DNA from: Acidobacteriota bacterium
Lineage (GTDB): Bacteria; Acidobacteriota; Blastocatellia; UBA7656
Direction of reading: 5' to 3'
Length of the DNA stretch: 64,000 nt
Assembly (NCBI GenBank): GCA_016201275.1
Contig: JACQDB010000133.1
Coordinates: 56,187 to 120,186 of the forward strand
Shown here in pieces: positions 46,395 to 55,289 of this stretch; positions within the stretch are counted from its first letter, which is position 1, and every line of letters starts with the position of its first letter. The position numbers were made by a program, and so were the translations under genes. Under the pieces are notes generated by a model. The model was not told the DNA's origin. It saw nothing but the letters and a program-made list of their open reading frames with translations, and did no database searches.

Positions 46395-47594
46395 TTGCAC
46401 GGCACTCAAGAAACCACTCGTTGTTATCGGTTCGCCGCTTTCTGTCTGGACACTCTCAATCACGTTCTTTTGCAGGACGGCAAGGAGGTACATCTCGAAC
46501 CGAAAGCCTATGAGATATTGCTGATGCTGTTACGTAGCCGCGACCGCCTGGTTAGCAAAGACGAATTGAAAACCATCTGGAATGCCAATATTGAATTTGA
46601 TAAAGCCATCGCCTTACGAATTACTCAATTGCGAAAAGCGCTCGGCGATGATGCGCGCCGCCCACGATTTATCGAGACCGTTCCCACACGCGGCTTTCGC
46701 TTTATCGCGCCAGTAACCGAAGCCGCGCTATGCAATCAGGAACAGACCGAGCGCTTGCCCGCTGCAACCGAACCGCCGCCCACGCTTCCCGCCAGCTATG
46801 CGACAACCGCGCAAGCTGCGCCGACCAAGAGTTTCGACTGGAGCTTCGGCGGACATTTGCGCCACGCCTTACTGGTCGCTTTTTTGTATGCGGCGCTTCA
46901 AGGGTTGGCGCTTTTGGTCGAGTTGGCTTATGAATTTGACCGGCATCGGCAACTGGCCTTCAAACTTGCGCCGATGATTTTTGTCTTCACCTTTGGCACA
47001 TCGCTTTTAGGGCTTGGCCTCGACCTTCAACGCACTCGCCAAAACCGCGATGACGGTTTGCTCTATGCGCTGACGATTTTTCTCGCGGCGATTCTGCTGA
47101 CCTTTCTGTTCGTCTATCCCGAATTACCCAAAACGGCGGTCACGCAAATCGCCGGAGAGAAGTTTTTTTCTTACCCGGCGCAATCGGCTTACCTCAAAAC
47201 GCTGCTCTATTTTCCGCCTTTGTTTATAGTGTTTCTGCTGATCCCCTTTCATCTGATCAGCATTTTTGAACGCGAAATGCGGCGCGGAAATCAGCAATAC
47301 CTAAGCCAACTGCTGCACCGCAAACCACTGGTAGCGCTCCCCGATAAAACTCTCTTTCTCGATTTGCGGCTACTGGCTTATCTCTTCCTGCTGACCTTGA
47401 TGCTGGCGTTTTTCAGCACTCATGTTTTGCTGGGCAATCTGGCCGATTCAAACTACAAAAACCTCTTTGCTTTACTCTATCTGACGCGAGTAATTCTATG
47501 GTTTGCGCTGGCTATGGAAGGCATCATCTGGTATGCCTTCTCGTTGAATCGCTGCAAGCGCGCAGTGTTTCAGGGCGAGCAGGCGAAGCTATGA
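46395..47594 (+). CDS. winged-helix DNA-binding protein with six membrane segments (CadC-like N-terminus)
   Basis: A 399-residue protein, starting at a TTG at 46395 with AAGGAG 4 bases upstream. Residues ~8-105 are an OmpR/PhoB-type winged helix (YRFAAFCLDTLNHVLLQDGK, LEPKAYEILLMLLRSRDRLV, IETVPTRGFRFIAPV). Residues ~155-390 contain about six hydrophobic segments (HALLVAFLYAALQGLALLVE, APMIFVFTFGTSLLGLGL, ALTIFLAAILLTFLFVY, FPPLFIVFLLIPFHLI, YLFLLTLMLAFFSTHVLL, LTRVILWFALAMEGIIWYAF). CadC-type proteins normally have one segment and a periplasmic sensor; here the membrane bundle replaces it. The stop overlaps the folP start (ATGA). A membrane one-component regulator is inferred. Confidence 0.8.
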   Translation: MHGTQETTRCYRFAAFCLDTLNHVLLQDGKEVHLEPKAYEILLMLLRSRDRLVSKDELKTIWNANIEFDKAIALRITQLRKALGDDARRPRFIETVPTRGFRFIAPVTEAALCNQEQTERLPAATEPPPTLPASYATTAQAAPTKSFDWSFGGHLRHALLVAFLYAALQGLALLVELAYEFDRHRQLAFKLAPMIFVFTFGTSLLGLGLDLQRTRQNRDDGLLYALTIFLAAILLTFLFVYPELPKTAVTQIAGEKFFSYPAQSAYLKTLLYFPPLFIVFLLIPFHLISIFEREMRRGNQQYLSQLLHRKPLVALPDKTLFLDLRLLAYLFLLTLMLAFFSTHVLLGNLADSNYKNLFALLYLTRVILWFALAMEGIIWYAFSLNRCKRAVFQGEQAKL

Positions 47595-48445
47595 AGAGAA
47601 CCCTTCACCGCATACCTCTGGTCAAGCGTTATGAGATGACGCTTGGCGCACGCACACAGATTGTCGGGGTGTTGAATATCACGCCGGATTCGTTTTCCGA
47701 TGGCGGCCAGTATAACGACCCGGCAAGCGCCCTTGATCGCGCTCTGGAGATGCAAGCGCAAGGCGCAGACCTGGTTGAAATCGGTGGCGAGTCCACCCGC
47801 CCAAACGCCACGCCTGTGCCTGTGGAAGCAGAGTTATCCAGAGTGCTGCCGGTGTTAAAAGCACTGCAGGGAAAGTTGACCATACCGATTTCGGTTGATA
47901 CCTACAAAAGCGAAGTAGCGCGCCAAGCCTTGGACTGCGGCGCGAGTTTGATTAATGATGTGAGCGCCTTGCGCTTCGATGAAACGCTTGCCGCAAGCGT
48001 GGCAAAAGCCGGAGCAGGACTCATCCTGATGCATATGCGCGGTACGCCTGCGACCATGCAGAAGATGGCACCAAGCGCAGAGCTATTTGCCGAAATCAAT
48101 CGCGAGATGAATCTCGCCATAGAGAAAGCGCTGGCTTACGGCGTGCCGCACGACCGTTTAATCTTTGATCCAGGCATAGGCTTCGGCAAAACGCTGGAAC
48201 AGAATCTGGCCATACTGAATCACTTGGAACGCTTCGCAGAATTGCATCTGCCGATCATGATCGGCACCTCGCGCAAAAGCTTCATCGGCAAGCTCACCGG
48301 TCAGGTGGTCAGCGAACGGATATGGGGAACCGCCGCATCCGTCGCCTTGGCGATTGCGCGTGGCGCACATCTGGTCAGAGTCCATGATGTCAAAGAGATG
48401 AAGGAAGTCGCGGCGGTTGCCGACGCCATCATCCAAACCAGGTAG
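47591..48445 (+). CDS. folP: dihydropteroate synthase
   Basis: A 284-residue protein from the ATG at 47591, which overlaps the stop of the winged-helix gene by 4 bases. Diagnostic motifs: VGVLNITPDSFSDGGQYNDP (~23), DLVEIGGESTRPNATPVPVE (~60), ISVDTYKSEVARQALDCGA (~102), and ILMHMRGTPATMQ, DPGIGFGKTLEQN, GTSRKSFIGKLTG. It joins p-aminobenzoate to the pterin pyrophosphate in folate synthesis and is the sulfonamide target. Other folate genes are not nearby; heme genes follow 125 bp downstream. Confidence 0.96.
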   Translation: MKRTLHRIPLVKRYEMTLGARTQIVGVLNITPDSFSDGGQYNDPASALDRALEMQAQGADLVEIGGESTRPNATPVPVEAELSRVLPVLKALQGKLTIPISVDTYKSEVARQALDCGASLINDVSALRFDETLAASVAKAGAGLILMHMRGTPATMQKMAPSAELFAEINREMNLAIEKALAYGVPHDRLIFDPGIGFGKTLEQNLAILNHLERFAELHLPIMIGTSRKSFIGKLTGQVVSERIWGTAASVALAIARGAHLVRVHDVKEMKEVAAVADAIIQTR

Positions 48446-48570
48446 GGTCGCTGTGCCGCGATGCCCATAATCTGAACACCCGTTTATGCACTGCGAATAA
48501 AATTGCTTTCCCGGTCACGGCGCAGGTAAAATCCCTGTTCCGACGAAGCCGTTTCGCACGAAGGTTGTAT

Positions 48571-49392
48571 ATGAAAATTTTATGGACGATGATGCTGGTG
48601 GGCTATGCACTGGGCGTGGCGCAATCCATCTTTTCACTGACCACGGATAAACGCTGGTTGCGCGAAATCGCCTTTTACGGCTTGCTCGCCGCTTTCACTT
48701 CGCATACCGTCTGGCTGGTCTGGCAGGGCTTGAGCGCCAAACGCTGCCCGATTGTCGGCACCCAAGAAATGTGCGCTTTTCTAGCCTTTTCGCTGGTGCT
48801 GTGTTATTTCATCGCCTATCGCTGGTATCGCGCCAACGCTTTGAAAGCGTTTATTCTGCCGATTGTTTTCGTCTTAATCACCATTGCCGCGCTCGCCAAC
48901 AGCAGCACTTCCAACCAGCCGCAAGACATCAGCCAGCCCTTGCAAAAAATTCTCTTTCCGGCGCACGCTGGCCTGATTCTGCTGGCCTATGCGGCCTTCT
49001 TTTTATCTTTCGGCGCGGGCTTGATGTACATCATTCAAGAGCGCGAATTGAAGCAGAAACGCTTTGGCAAAATTTTTTACCGACTGCCGAGCCTCGAAAC
49101 CTGTGACGCCATCAGCTTCAAAGCCATCGCCGCTGGCTTCGTCTTGTTGACGCTGGGCATCGCTGCCGGTATCGCCTGGTCACGCGCCCGCGATGGCGTC
49201 TTTTGGCACGGGCAACCGCTGGAAATATTCGTGGTCATCATTTGGGTCATCTACCTGTTGATGCTGCAATCCAGGATCAATGCCGGTTGGGGCGGCAGAA
49301 CCGCCGCGCTCGCCTCTATCATCAGTTTCATGCTGGTCATCGGCAGCCTAATCGGGGTGCGCTATTTAGGCACGCTTCATGTTTTCGGATAA
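48571..49392 (+). CDS. HemX/CcsA-like cytochrome c assembly membrane protein
   Basis: A 273-residue membrane protein from the ATG at 48571 (MKILWTMMLVGYALGVAQSI), with AAGG 8 bases upstream. About eight hydrophobic segments are visible, with conserved His in AFTSHTVWLVWQG, KILFPAHAGLILLAYAAFF and RYLGTLHVF. The ccsA family is shared by true CcsA, which has a WGxxWxWD heme loop, and HemX. That loop is not seen (ARDGVFWHGQPLEIF occupies the place), and hemA follows 32 bp downstream, so HemX, which affects glutamyl-tRNA reductase levels in Bacillus, is the likelier call. Confidence 0.82.
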   Translation: MKILWTMMLVGYALGVAQSIFSLTTDKRWLREIAFYGLLAAFTSHTVWLVWQGLSAKRCPIVGTQEMCAFLAFSLVLCYFIAYRWYRANALKAFILPIVFVLITIAALANSSTSNQPQDISQPLQKILFPAHAGLILLAYAAFFLSFGAGLMYIIQERELKQKRFGKIFYRLPSLETCDAISFKAIAAGFVLLTLGIAAGIAWSRARDGVFWHGQPLEIFVVIIWVIYLLMLQSRINAGWGGRTAALASIISFMLVIGSLIGVRYLGTLHVFG

Positions 49393-49424
49393 CTCGTTTG
49401 CGGCAGCCCACAAGACTATAGATT

Positions 49425-50693
49425 ATGAATATCGTTCTACTCGGATTAAGCCACAAGACAGCGCCTGTTGAAGTGCGGGAGCGCCTCGCCTTCAACGAAT
49501 CGCGCTTGCCTGGAGCGTTGGCCAATCTGGTTGATCAGGTCTGCGTGGATGAAGGCGTCATCGTCTCAACCTGCAATCGTGTAGAGTTGATCGCCTCTGC
49601 GCCCGCCGGTATTGAAAAAGGCATTGACCGCTTACAAAATTTCCTCTGCGATTTTCATGAACTGCCGCTGCATTCGATTCACTCGCATCTGTATCTGCAC
49701 GCCGACTCTGAAGCCATCAAACATCTGTTCCGCGTCGCTTCGGCGCTTGATTCGATGGTCGTTGGCGAGTCGCAAATTTTAGGGCAAGTCAAAGAGGCTT
49801 ATCGCACCGCCATCGAAGCCGGAACGGTTGGCCGGGTGTTGAGTCAACTGATGCACAGGGCGCTGTCGGTCGCCAAGCGTGTGCGTACCGAAACCGGCGT
49901 CGCTTTGCATCCGGTCTCCATCAGTTCGGTGGCCGTCGAACTCGCTAATAAAATTTTCGGTGACTTGACGGAAAAGACCGTGATGCTGGTGGGCGCGGGC
50001 GACATGGCGGAACTGGCGGCGCAGAGTCTAATGCAGGCTGGCGCGCACAAATTATTAATCGCCAATCGCACGGCGGAAAAAGCGGCCAACCTGGCGCAAC
50101 AATACAACGGCGGAGCAATCAGCTTCGCGGCGTTTTATGAAACCCTGCCTGCCGTTGACATCGTGATTTGTTCGACCGGCGCGGCGGATTATGTCATACG
50201 CCCGGAGGAGACGCGCCGCGCTTTGAAGTCGCGCCGCAAAGGGCCGCTCCTGTTCATAGATATTTCCGTGCCGCGTAATATTGATCCCGGCATCGCCAAT
50301 CTCGACAGCACTTTTCTGTTTGACATAGACGATTTGCAAGGAGCCGTGCAGTCGAATCTTAAAGAACGCGAACGCGAAGCGCAGAGCGCCGAAGTCATCA
50401 TCGAAAGCGAAACGCAAAGTTTCATGAAGCACTTGCGCTCGCTAGACATCGGCCCACAGGTCGTTGAGGTCAAAGCGATTCTCGCGCAACTGGCGCTCAA
50501 CGAATTGAAACGCCATCGCAAACGTCTGGGCGCGTTGAACGCCGAACAGGAAAGCGCGATTACGGAAATCCTCATCCCTGCGCTGGTCAATAAACTATCG
50601 CATCCGTTGATTGCTCATATGCGTGCCACGGCACGTCACGAAGAACCTACGGACACTTTGGAAGAATTGCGAAAGCTCATACGCATTGATTAA
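49425..50693 (+). CDS. hemA: glutamyl-tRNA reductase
   Basis: A 422-residue protein, typical length. N-terminal catalytic region LLGLSHKTAPVEVRERLAF and the active-site Cys in IVSTCNRVELIAS (~50). The motif SALDSMVVGESQILGQVKEA (~105) and the NADPH-binding VMLVGAGDMAELAAQSLM (~185) follow, with a C-terminal helical dimerisation domain. It reduces glutamyl-tRNA to glutamate-1-semialdehyde, the first step of C5-pathway heme synthesis. It sits between the hemX-like gene and hemC, the standard order. Confidence 0.96.
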   Translation: MNIVLLGLSHKTAPVEVRERLAFNESRLPGALANLVDQVCVDEGVIVSTCNRVELIASAPAGIEKGIDRLQNFLCDFHELPLHSIHSHLYLHADSEAIKHLFRVASALDSMVVGESQILGQVKEAYRTAIEAGTVGRVLSQLMHRALSVAKRVRTETGVALHPVSISSVAVELANKIFGDLTEKTVMLVGAGDMAELAAQSLMQAGAHKLLIANRTAEKAANLAQQYNGGAISFAAFYETLPAVDIVICSTGAADYVIRPEETRRALKSRRKGPLLFIDISVPRNIDPGIANLDSTFLFDIDDLQGAVQSNLKEREREAQSAEVIIESETQSFMKHLRSLDIGPQVVEVKAILAQLALNELKRHRKRLGALNAEQESAITEILIPALVNKLSHPLIAHMRATARHEEPTDTLEELRKLIRID

Positions 50694-50830
50694 AAAAGGT
50701 GAGGAGCATAGAACAGTTTGGCGTTCCGCTTACAGGCGATCTTGTCGCCTGCTAAAATCACCGCGTAAAGACGGAATGCCTAACTTCACTTCTCTTGATT
50801 AGCTGGCAACAACCAACGGACTACGAACTC

Positions 50831-51763
50831 ATGACAAACGATAAACTGATCATCGGCACACGCGGCAGTCTGCTCGCCTTGTGGCAAACCAACTGGGTCA
50901 AAGCGCAACTCGAAAATCATCATCGGCAACTCGCTGTCGAAATTAAAATCATCTCCACCAAAGGCGACCGCGTGCAGGACATCTCGCTGCCGAAACTCGG
51001 ACAACAGGGCAAAGGGCTGTTTACGCAGGAACTCGAAGACGCCATGTTTGCCAATGAAATTGACTTGGCGGTGCACAGCCTGAAAGATTTGCCCACCAAA
51101 CTGCCCTCCGGTTTAAGCTTGGCAGCGATTTGCGAACGCGAAGATGGGCGCGATGCTTTCGTAGCGCGGCAAGGGATAACCGCATTTCCTCAGCTTCCAG
51201 AAAGCGCCAGAGTCGGCACGAGCAGTTTGCGCCGCGAAGCGCAATTGCGCGCCTCGCGTCCAGACCTGCACATCTTGCCGGTGCGCGGCAACGTGGACAC
51301 CCGCCTACGCAAACTCGATGGCGGCGAATACGATGCGATTATTTTAGCTGCCGCCGGACTGCGCCGACTCGGTTACGAAGCGCGCATCACCCAATACCTC
51401 AACGCCGAAGTGATGTTGTCGGCAGTCGGGCAAGGCGCTTTGGGCATTGAAACCCGCGACGACGACGAGCGCGTGAAAGCGTTGCTCAAACCTTTAGACC
51501 ATCAAGCGACACGCTTGGCTTGCACTGCCGAACGCGCCTTCTTGAAAGGCTTGGGCGGCGGTTGTCTGGTTCCCATCGCGGCATATTGCCAAGTGATTGA
51601 CGATGCGTTGCAGTTGGATGGCTTGGTAGCCAAACCCGATGGCACAGAGATCATACGCGGACAGCAGAACGCCAAATCACACGACGCCGAAACTCTCGGT
51701 CAAAGATTAGCGGAAGAATTATTATCACGCGGCGCGGCGCGTTTGTTAGCCTCTCTCGATTGA
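50831..51763 (+). CDS. hemC: hydroxymethylbilane synthase (porphobilinogen deaminase)
   Basis: A 310-residue protein from the ATG at 50831 (MTNDKLIIGTRGSLLALWQT). Key motifs: KGLFTQELEDAMFANEIDLA (~65), VHSLKDLPTKLP, RVGTSSLRREAQLRASRPDL (~135), VRGNVDTRLRKLDGGEYDA. The dipyrromethane cofactor attaches to the Cys in GLGGGCLVPIAAY (~243). It links four porphobilinogens into hydroxymethylbilane. hemD or hemB would often follow; here the R-M module starts 12 bp downstream in convergent orientation. Confidence 0.96.
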   Translation: MTNDKLIIGTRGSLLALWQTNWVKAQLENHHRQLAVEIKIISTKGDRVQDISLPKLGQQGKGLFTQELEDAMFANEIDLAVHSLKDLPTKLPSGLSLAAICEREDGRDAFVARQGITAFPQLPESARVGTSSLRREAQLRASRPDLHILPVRGNVDTRLRKLDGGEYDAIILAAAGLRRLGYEARITQYLNAEVMLSAVGQGALGIETRDDDERVKALLKPLDHQATRLACTAERAFLKGLGGGCLVPIAAYCQVIDDALQLDGLVAKPDGTEIIRGQQNAKSHDAETLGQRLAEELLSRGAARLLASLD

Positions 51764-51775
51764 GATGTCTTGAAA

Positions 51776-52654
51776 TCAATAAGTAAGCAACAAACGATCT
51801 GTCACGATCTCGCTCTCCAGTGATTGTCCTTCCATCTGAAAACGCTTCAACATTGATCTGCCGCAGTTCAGAAAAACTTCTCGCTCGAAAAGCCTATCGG
51901 GTATTGGAATATTGCACACCAAATTGCCGGATTGCTTCGTTCCGTCTATGCTTAAAGCCACAAAAACACCTTTCGATTTACATCCATTTATAACTTCATA
52001 GAGGCGCTCAATATCAAAAGACTGTGAGCCATAGAGTATGCCTTGGCTGTGTCTATACGGCGGGTCGCAATAAATCATATCGCCTGCTTTCGCCATATTC
52101 ATAGTCTCCTCATAATCTGCAAGAATGAACTGAGCTCCTTTTGTTCGCAATCGCCATTCATCAACTCGTAATGAAAATGACTTGGGGGGAATCGGATTGT
52201 GAATGCCACAGGGAGTTGAAATGTAGCCATCGGCTTGCCTAAATCGAATCACGCCGCCATAGCAAGCACGGCAGATGAACAATAAGTCGGCTGCATTAGG
52301 ATGGGCATTGTAAGAAGCTTTAATCCGTTCATATTCTGCGACCTTATCTCCAGCCAACATAGATAACCATCTTTCCTTGTACCACCGCTTGAGAGTTTCA
52401 GGTGAGAGGTGAAGAGTTCGAAAAATTTCTATTAAAGGTTCATAAACATCAGAGCCAACGGCTGTAACCGGAGCTAATGTTGCAAGCACTGCTCCACTTC
52501 CCAGGAAAGGCTCAAAATATTTTTCAAACCTAGACGGAAAATAAGAAACAATCTCATGGGCGAACCTTTGCTTATTCCCAACCCATTTGAGAAGTTGAGA
52601 TTTAAAAGGTGTTATAGGGCGCTCAAGGTTCTGCCCAAATAAAAAAAGTTGCAT
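51776..52654 (-). CDS. D12-class adenine-specific DNA methyltransferase (Dam-like)
   Basis: A 292-residue protein. The SAM-binding motif is FEPFLGSGAVLATL (F47-L60) and the catalytic motif is DPPY at 197-200 (GDMIYCDPPYRHSQG), the order of alpha-type N6-adenine methylases such as Dam and DpnM. LLKWVGNKQRFAHEI near the N-terminus is also typical. It protects host DNA by methylating adenine, recognition sequence unknown (GATC is common in the class but not proven here). It is divergent from the controller and nuclease genes, and its base composition is more A/T-rich than its neighbours, suggesting transfer as a unit. Confidence 0.92.
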   Translation of the reverse strand: MQLFLFGQNLERPITPFKSQLLKWVGNKQRFAHEIVSYFPSRFEKYFEPFLGSGAVLATLAPVTAVGSDVYEPLIEIFRTLHLSPETLKRWYKERWLSMLAGDKVAEYERIKASYNAHPNAADLLFICRACYGGVIRFRQADGYISTPCGIHNPIPPKSFSLRVDEWRLRTKGAQFILADYEETMNMAKAGDMIYCDPPYRHSQGILYGSQSFDIERLYEVINGCKSKGVFVALSIDGTKQSGNLVCNIPIPDRLFEREVFLNCGRSMLKRFQMEGQSLESEIVTDRLLLTY

Positions 52655-52697
52655 AGCCCTTCCTTAGGTGGTAGCAAATTAAGGTGACGAAGAATCA

Positions 52698-52714
52698 TAT
52701 CCTGTTTTGGGATA
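52698..52714. promoter_or_regulatory. candidate operator (inverted repeat) in the M/C divergent gap
   Basis: TATCC at 52698-52702 and GGATA at 52710-52714 form a short palindrome with a 7-base spacer, between the methylase and controller starts. Controller proteins of R-M systems bind such dyads in the shared promoter region. This is position-based inference; the motif is short. Confidence 0.35.
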
Positions 52715-52742
52715 CGGGTCAATTCATAATAAATTCCCTCTC

Positions 52743-52985
52743 GTGGATAAAAGCATTGGCACAACTGACCAAGAACGCCTTCAAGAACTTCTGCGCCAGA
52801 TTAGGCTTGACGCTGGATTGCGTCAAGTTGATTTGGCTGACCGCCTCGCACAACCTCAGTCCTTTGTCAGTAAGTATGAATCTGGTGAACGACTGTTAGA
52901 TTTATTAGAAATTCGGCAAATCTGTAAAGCAGTTGGTATATCGCTAGAGAAGTTTGTACGCAGATTGGAGGGCAACCTTCGATGA
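52743..52985 (+). CDS. XRE-family HTH protein, putative R-M controller
   Basis: An 80-residue protein if started at the GTG at 52743 (VDKSIGTTDQERLQELLRQI). An upstream TTG at 52707 is rejected because it falls inside the palindrome. The helix-turn-helix is LRQVDLADRLAQPQSFVSKY followed by ESGERLLDLLEIRQICKAVG, a full XRE fold. Its end overlaps the nuclease gene by 4 bases (ATGA). In type II systems such a controller delays nuclease expression until methylation is established; this is inferred from order and size. Confidence 0.8.
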   Translation: MDKSIGTTDQERLQELLRQIRLDAGLRQVDLADRLAQPQSFVSKYESGERLLDLLEIRQICKAVGISLEKFVRRLEGNLR

Positions 52986-53836
52986 AGCCGGATAAGAGAT
53001 TTCTTAATCAACGAAAGCATTTTTGGGCCAACGTGCGAACTATTAGTCAGCAGGTAGGTTATACTGCGAGAACAACAGGGCAGATTAAAGTTCCGACATT
53101 GCAGGAGATGAAGGAAGCTTTGGAGAGAATCGGCCTAAGCTCAATCCATATCTTAAACAGGAGCAACCGACCAACCAAATTCGGCAAAACATTGTTAGCA
53201 TACTTTGAATATCGTGCTGATGTGCTCAATAGGTATGTTGAGTCGCGCTTAATGGAAGCGGAACAGGCTAGAAGGCTCTTTGAGAAGTTGAGCGCCGACC
53301 TTTGCCCCCAATGCCCAATTCCAATGAACAAACAAAAAGGTGAAAAGAAAGCACCAGCCTACTTTACGGCAATCATCAATATGTTGATTGAAGCGAATGC
53401 CGAAGGGTTTCCTTGCGACTATGATCCCAGAGAACTTACCACCGTTACCCGCGATGGCGCTCCCTTGCGTACCCTTGCCCGACGAGTTGACGGAGCTTTT
53501 CTTAGCACAGTTAATCCTATTGCTGTATGGGAGATAAAAGAATACTACTACACAACATCTTTCGGCAGTCGTGTTGCGGATGGTGTCTATGAAAGTCTGC
53601 TTGATGGTATGGAACTTGAAGAACTTCGGGAACACGAAAAGATTGATGTCCGACATTATCTGATGGTTGATGCTCATTATACTTGGTGGGACTGCGGACG
53701 ATCTTATCTTTGCCGTATCATAGATATGCTCCACATGGGATATGTTGATGAAGTTCTTTTTGGCTATGAGGTCGTGGAAAGATTACCTAGTATCGTTAAA
53801 GAATGGGTCAGCACTGCTCGTGGGCGCAATGGATAG
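52982..53836 (+). CDS. putative type II restriction endonuclease, PD-(D/E)XK-like
   Basis: A 284-residue protein. The stretch RVDGAFLSTVNPIAVWEIKE carries D170 and the E184-I185-K186 triad piece of a PD-(D/E)XK nuclease. The N-terminal half is helical (KRFLNQRKHFWANVRTISQQ, RTTGQIKVPTLQEMKEALER) and may read DNA. LCRIIDMLHMGYVDEVLFGY marks a distinct C-terminal subdomain. I do not recognise a named enzyme. Its coupling to the HTH gene and the methylase across the promoter supports the R call; a repair or anti-phage nuclease role is the alternative. Confidence 0.72.
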   Translation: MKPDKRFLNQRKHFWANVRTISQQVGYTARTTGQIKVPTLQEMKEALERIGLSSIHILNRSNRPTKFGKTLLAYFEYRADVLNRYVESRLMEAEQARRLFEKLSADLCPQCPIPMNKQKGEKKAPAYFTAIINMLIEANAEGFPCDYDPRELTTVTRDGAPLRTLARRVDGAFLSTVNPIAVWEIKEYYYTTSFGSRVADGVYESLLDGMELEELREHEKIDVRHYLMVDAHYTWWDCGRSYLCRIIDMLHMGYVDEVLFGYEVVERLPSIVKEWVSTARGRNG

Positions 53837-54004
53837 ATGCCTAGTCTCAATAGGGCAGAGTTTCATAGCACAATGTCCGAGGTACAAAAAAGAGAGAGTT
53901 TCACAAAGGCATATACCGAAGCCGCGCAAGCGAGTTTCGTATGATTCCATCAATGTTATGTGCGTAGGCCCGCTGATGCGAAGCGTTGGGCATTACTGAT
54001 GGCA

Positions 54005-55228
54005 TCAGGCTTCGGCGTTTTGTTGCGCTGCACCTTCCGGGGCTTTGCCTTTCACCGAATGTAGCGAAAACGCCAGCCCTATGGCAATCAACATAATCGC
54101 TGCGCCCGTCCAGAAAGGCGTTCTGCCGTATTGACTCGCGTCTTTATGGGCGTCCATACCCAACAACACGCCGCCGAGCGCCGGCCCGATAATGCGCGCC
54201 AGACTCGCTGCCGATTGCAACACCCCCAAGACCCGCCCTTGCCACGCCGCATTCACGCTCTTGGACGCCAACCCGTTCAATACAGGCGTCACGAAGCTGT
54301 TGCCGAAGGCGATGCCAGCGCTGGCAATCAACAAGGTCGGTATGCTGTGCGTCAACGGCAAGGCCAGCATACTCACCGCCAACAGAAACGTGCCGATGAT
54401 GACCAGCGATTTTTCACCTACCAGCTTTATCAAGCGCCCTAACAACACGCCTTGAATGATGACGCCGATGACGCCCTGGCTGGCGAAGATATAGCCGTTG
54501 TGCGTGGCGTCCAAGTCAAAACGTCGGACCGTGAACAGCGTATAAGTCGCCGTCAACATGGCAAAAGCGACAGTGCCAAAAAAGTAGGTGGCAAAGACCA
54601 CACCCAATTGCCAACTCCCAGACTCTTTGAAGATTTGCGCGATGGTGGCGCGTCCGGCATTATTGCGATGCTCTTCGGACAAGCTTTCCGGCAAGAAAAA
54701 ATACAGCGCGACGGCATTGACAGCCGCCAGCCCCGCCGCGAAATAGAACGGCGCGGCCAGTGAAATATTACTGAGCAAACCGCCCAGCGCCGGGCCGAAA
54801 ATAAAGCCTAAACCAAAGGCCGCGCCGATCAGTCCCATAGCGCTTGAGCGTTTATCCGGCGGCGTCACGTCAGCGATGTAGGCTTGCGCCGTAGAGATAT
54901 TGCCGCCAGTTACGCCGTCTATGATGCGCGCCAGAAACAGCAGCCAGAGGGTGTTGGCCAACCCCATGGTCAGAAAACCTATGGAAGTGCCAAGCAAACT
55001 GATGAGCAATACCGGGCGTCGCCCGACTCTATCGGACAGCTTGCCGAGGATCGGCGCAAAGATGAATTGCATCATCGAAAAGACGCCGAGCAACAAGCCG
55101 ATGGTGGTTTCCGAAGCCCCGAATTTCTGCGCGTACAACGGCAAGACCGGTATGACGATGCCAAATCCAACGAGGTCTATGAAGACGGTGACGAAGATAA
55201 TAATGAGCGGTGAGCGGCCTTTTGCCAT
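54005..55228 (-). CDS. MFS drug-efflux-type transporter (TetA-like, DHA1)
   Basis: A 407-residue protein with about 12 membrane segments. The start SPLIIIFVTVFIDLVGFGIV and the loop 2-3 motif GKLSDRVGRRPVLLISLLGT are the TetA/DHA1 signature; RIIDGVTGGNISTAQAYIAD and GAAFGLGFIFGPALGGLL (motif C, antiporter) follow. It likely exports a small molecule in exchange for protons. Resistance to tetracycline cannot be claimed from family resemblance. It is 168 bp from the nuclease gene, convergent with it. Confidence 0.9.
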   Translation of the reverse strand: MAKGRSPLIIIFVTVFIDLVGFGIVIPVLPLYAQKFGASETTIGLLLGVFSMMQFIFAPILGKLSDRVGRRPVLLISLLGTSIGFLTMGLANTLWLLFLARIIDGVTGGNISTAQAYIADVTPPDKRSSAMGLIGAAFGLGFIFGPALGGLLSNISLAAPFYFAAGLAAVNAVALYFFLPESLSEEHRNNAGRATIAQIFKESGSWQLGVVFATYFFGTVAFAMLTATYTLFTVRRFDLDATHNGYIFASQGVIGVIIQGVLLGRLIKLVGEKSLVIIGTFLLAVSMLALPLTHSIPTLLIASAGIAFGNSFVTPVLNGLASKSVNAAWQGRVLGVLQSAASLARIIGPALGGVLLGMDAHKDASQYGRTPFWTGAAIMLIAIGLAFSLHSVKGKAPEGAAQQNAEA

Positions 55229-55289
55229 CAGTAGGTTTGCAGTCCTTTCCGTTAATGAAACAAGCTCGAATCCGTAAGCGAAAAATCAA

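Noticed and set aside
53837..54004. extra gene of the R-M module after the nuclease
   Set aside because: An open frame exists but overlaps the nuclease in another frame and has no start or domain.
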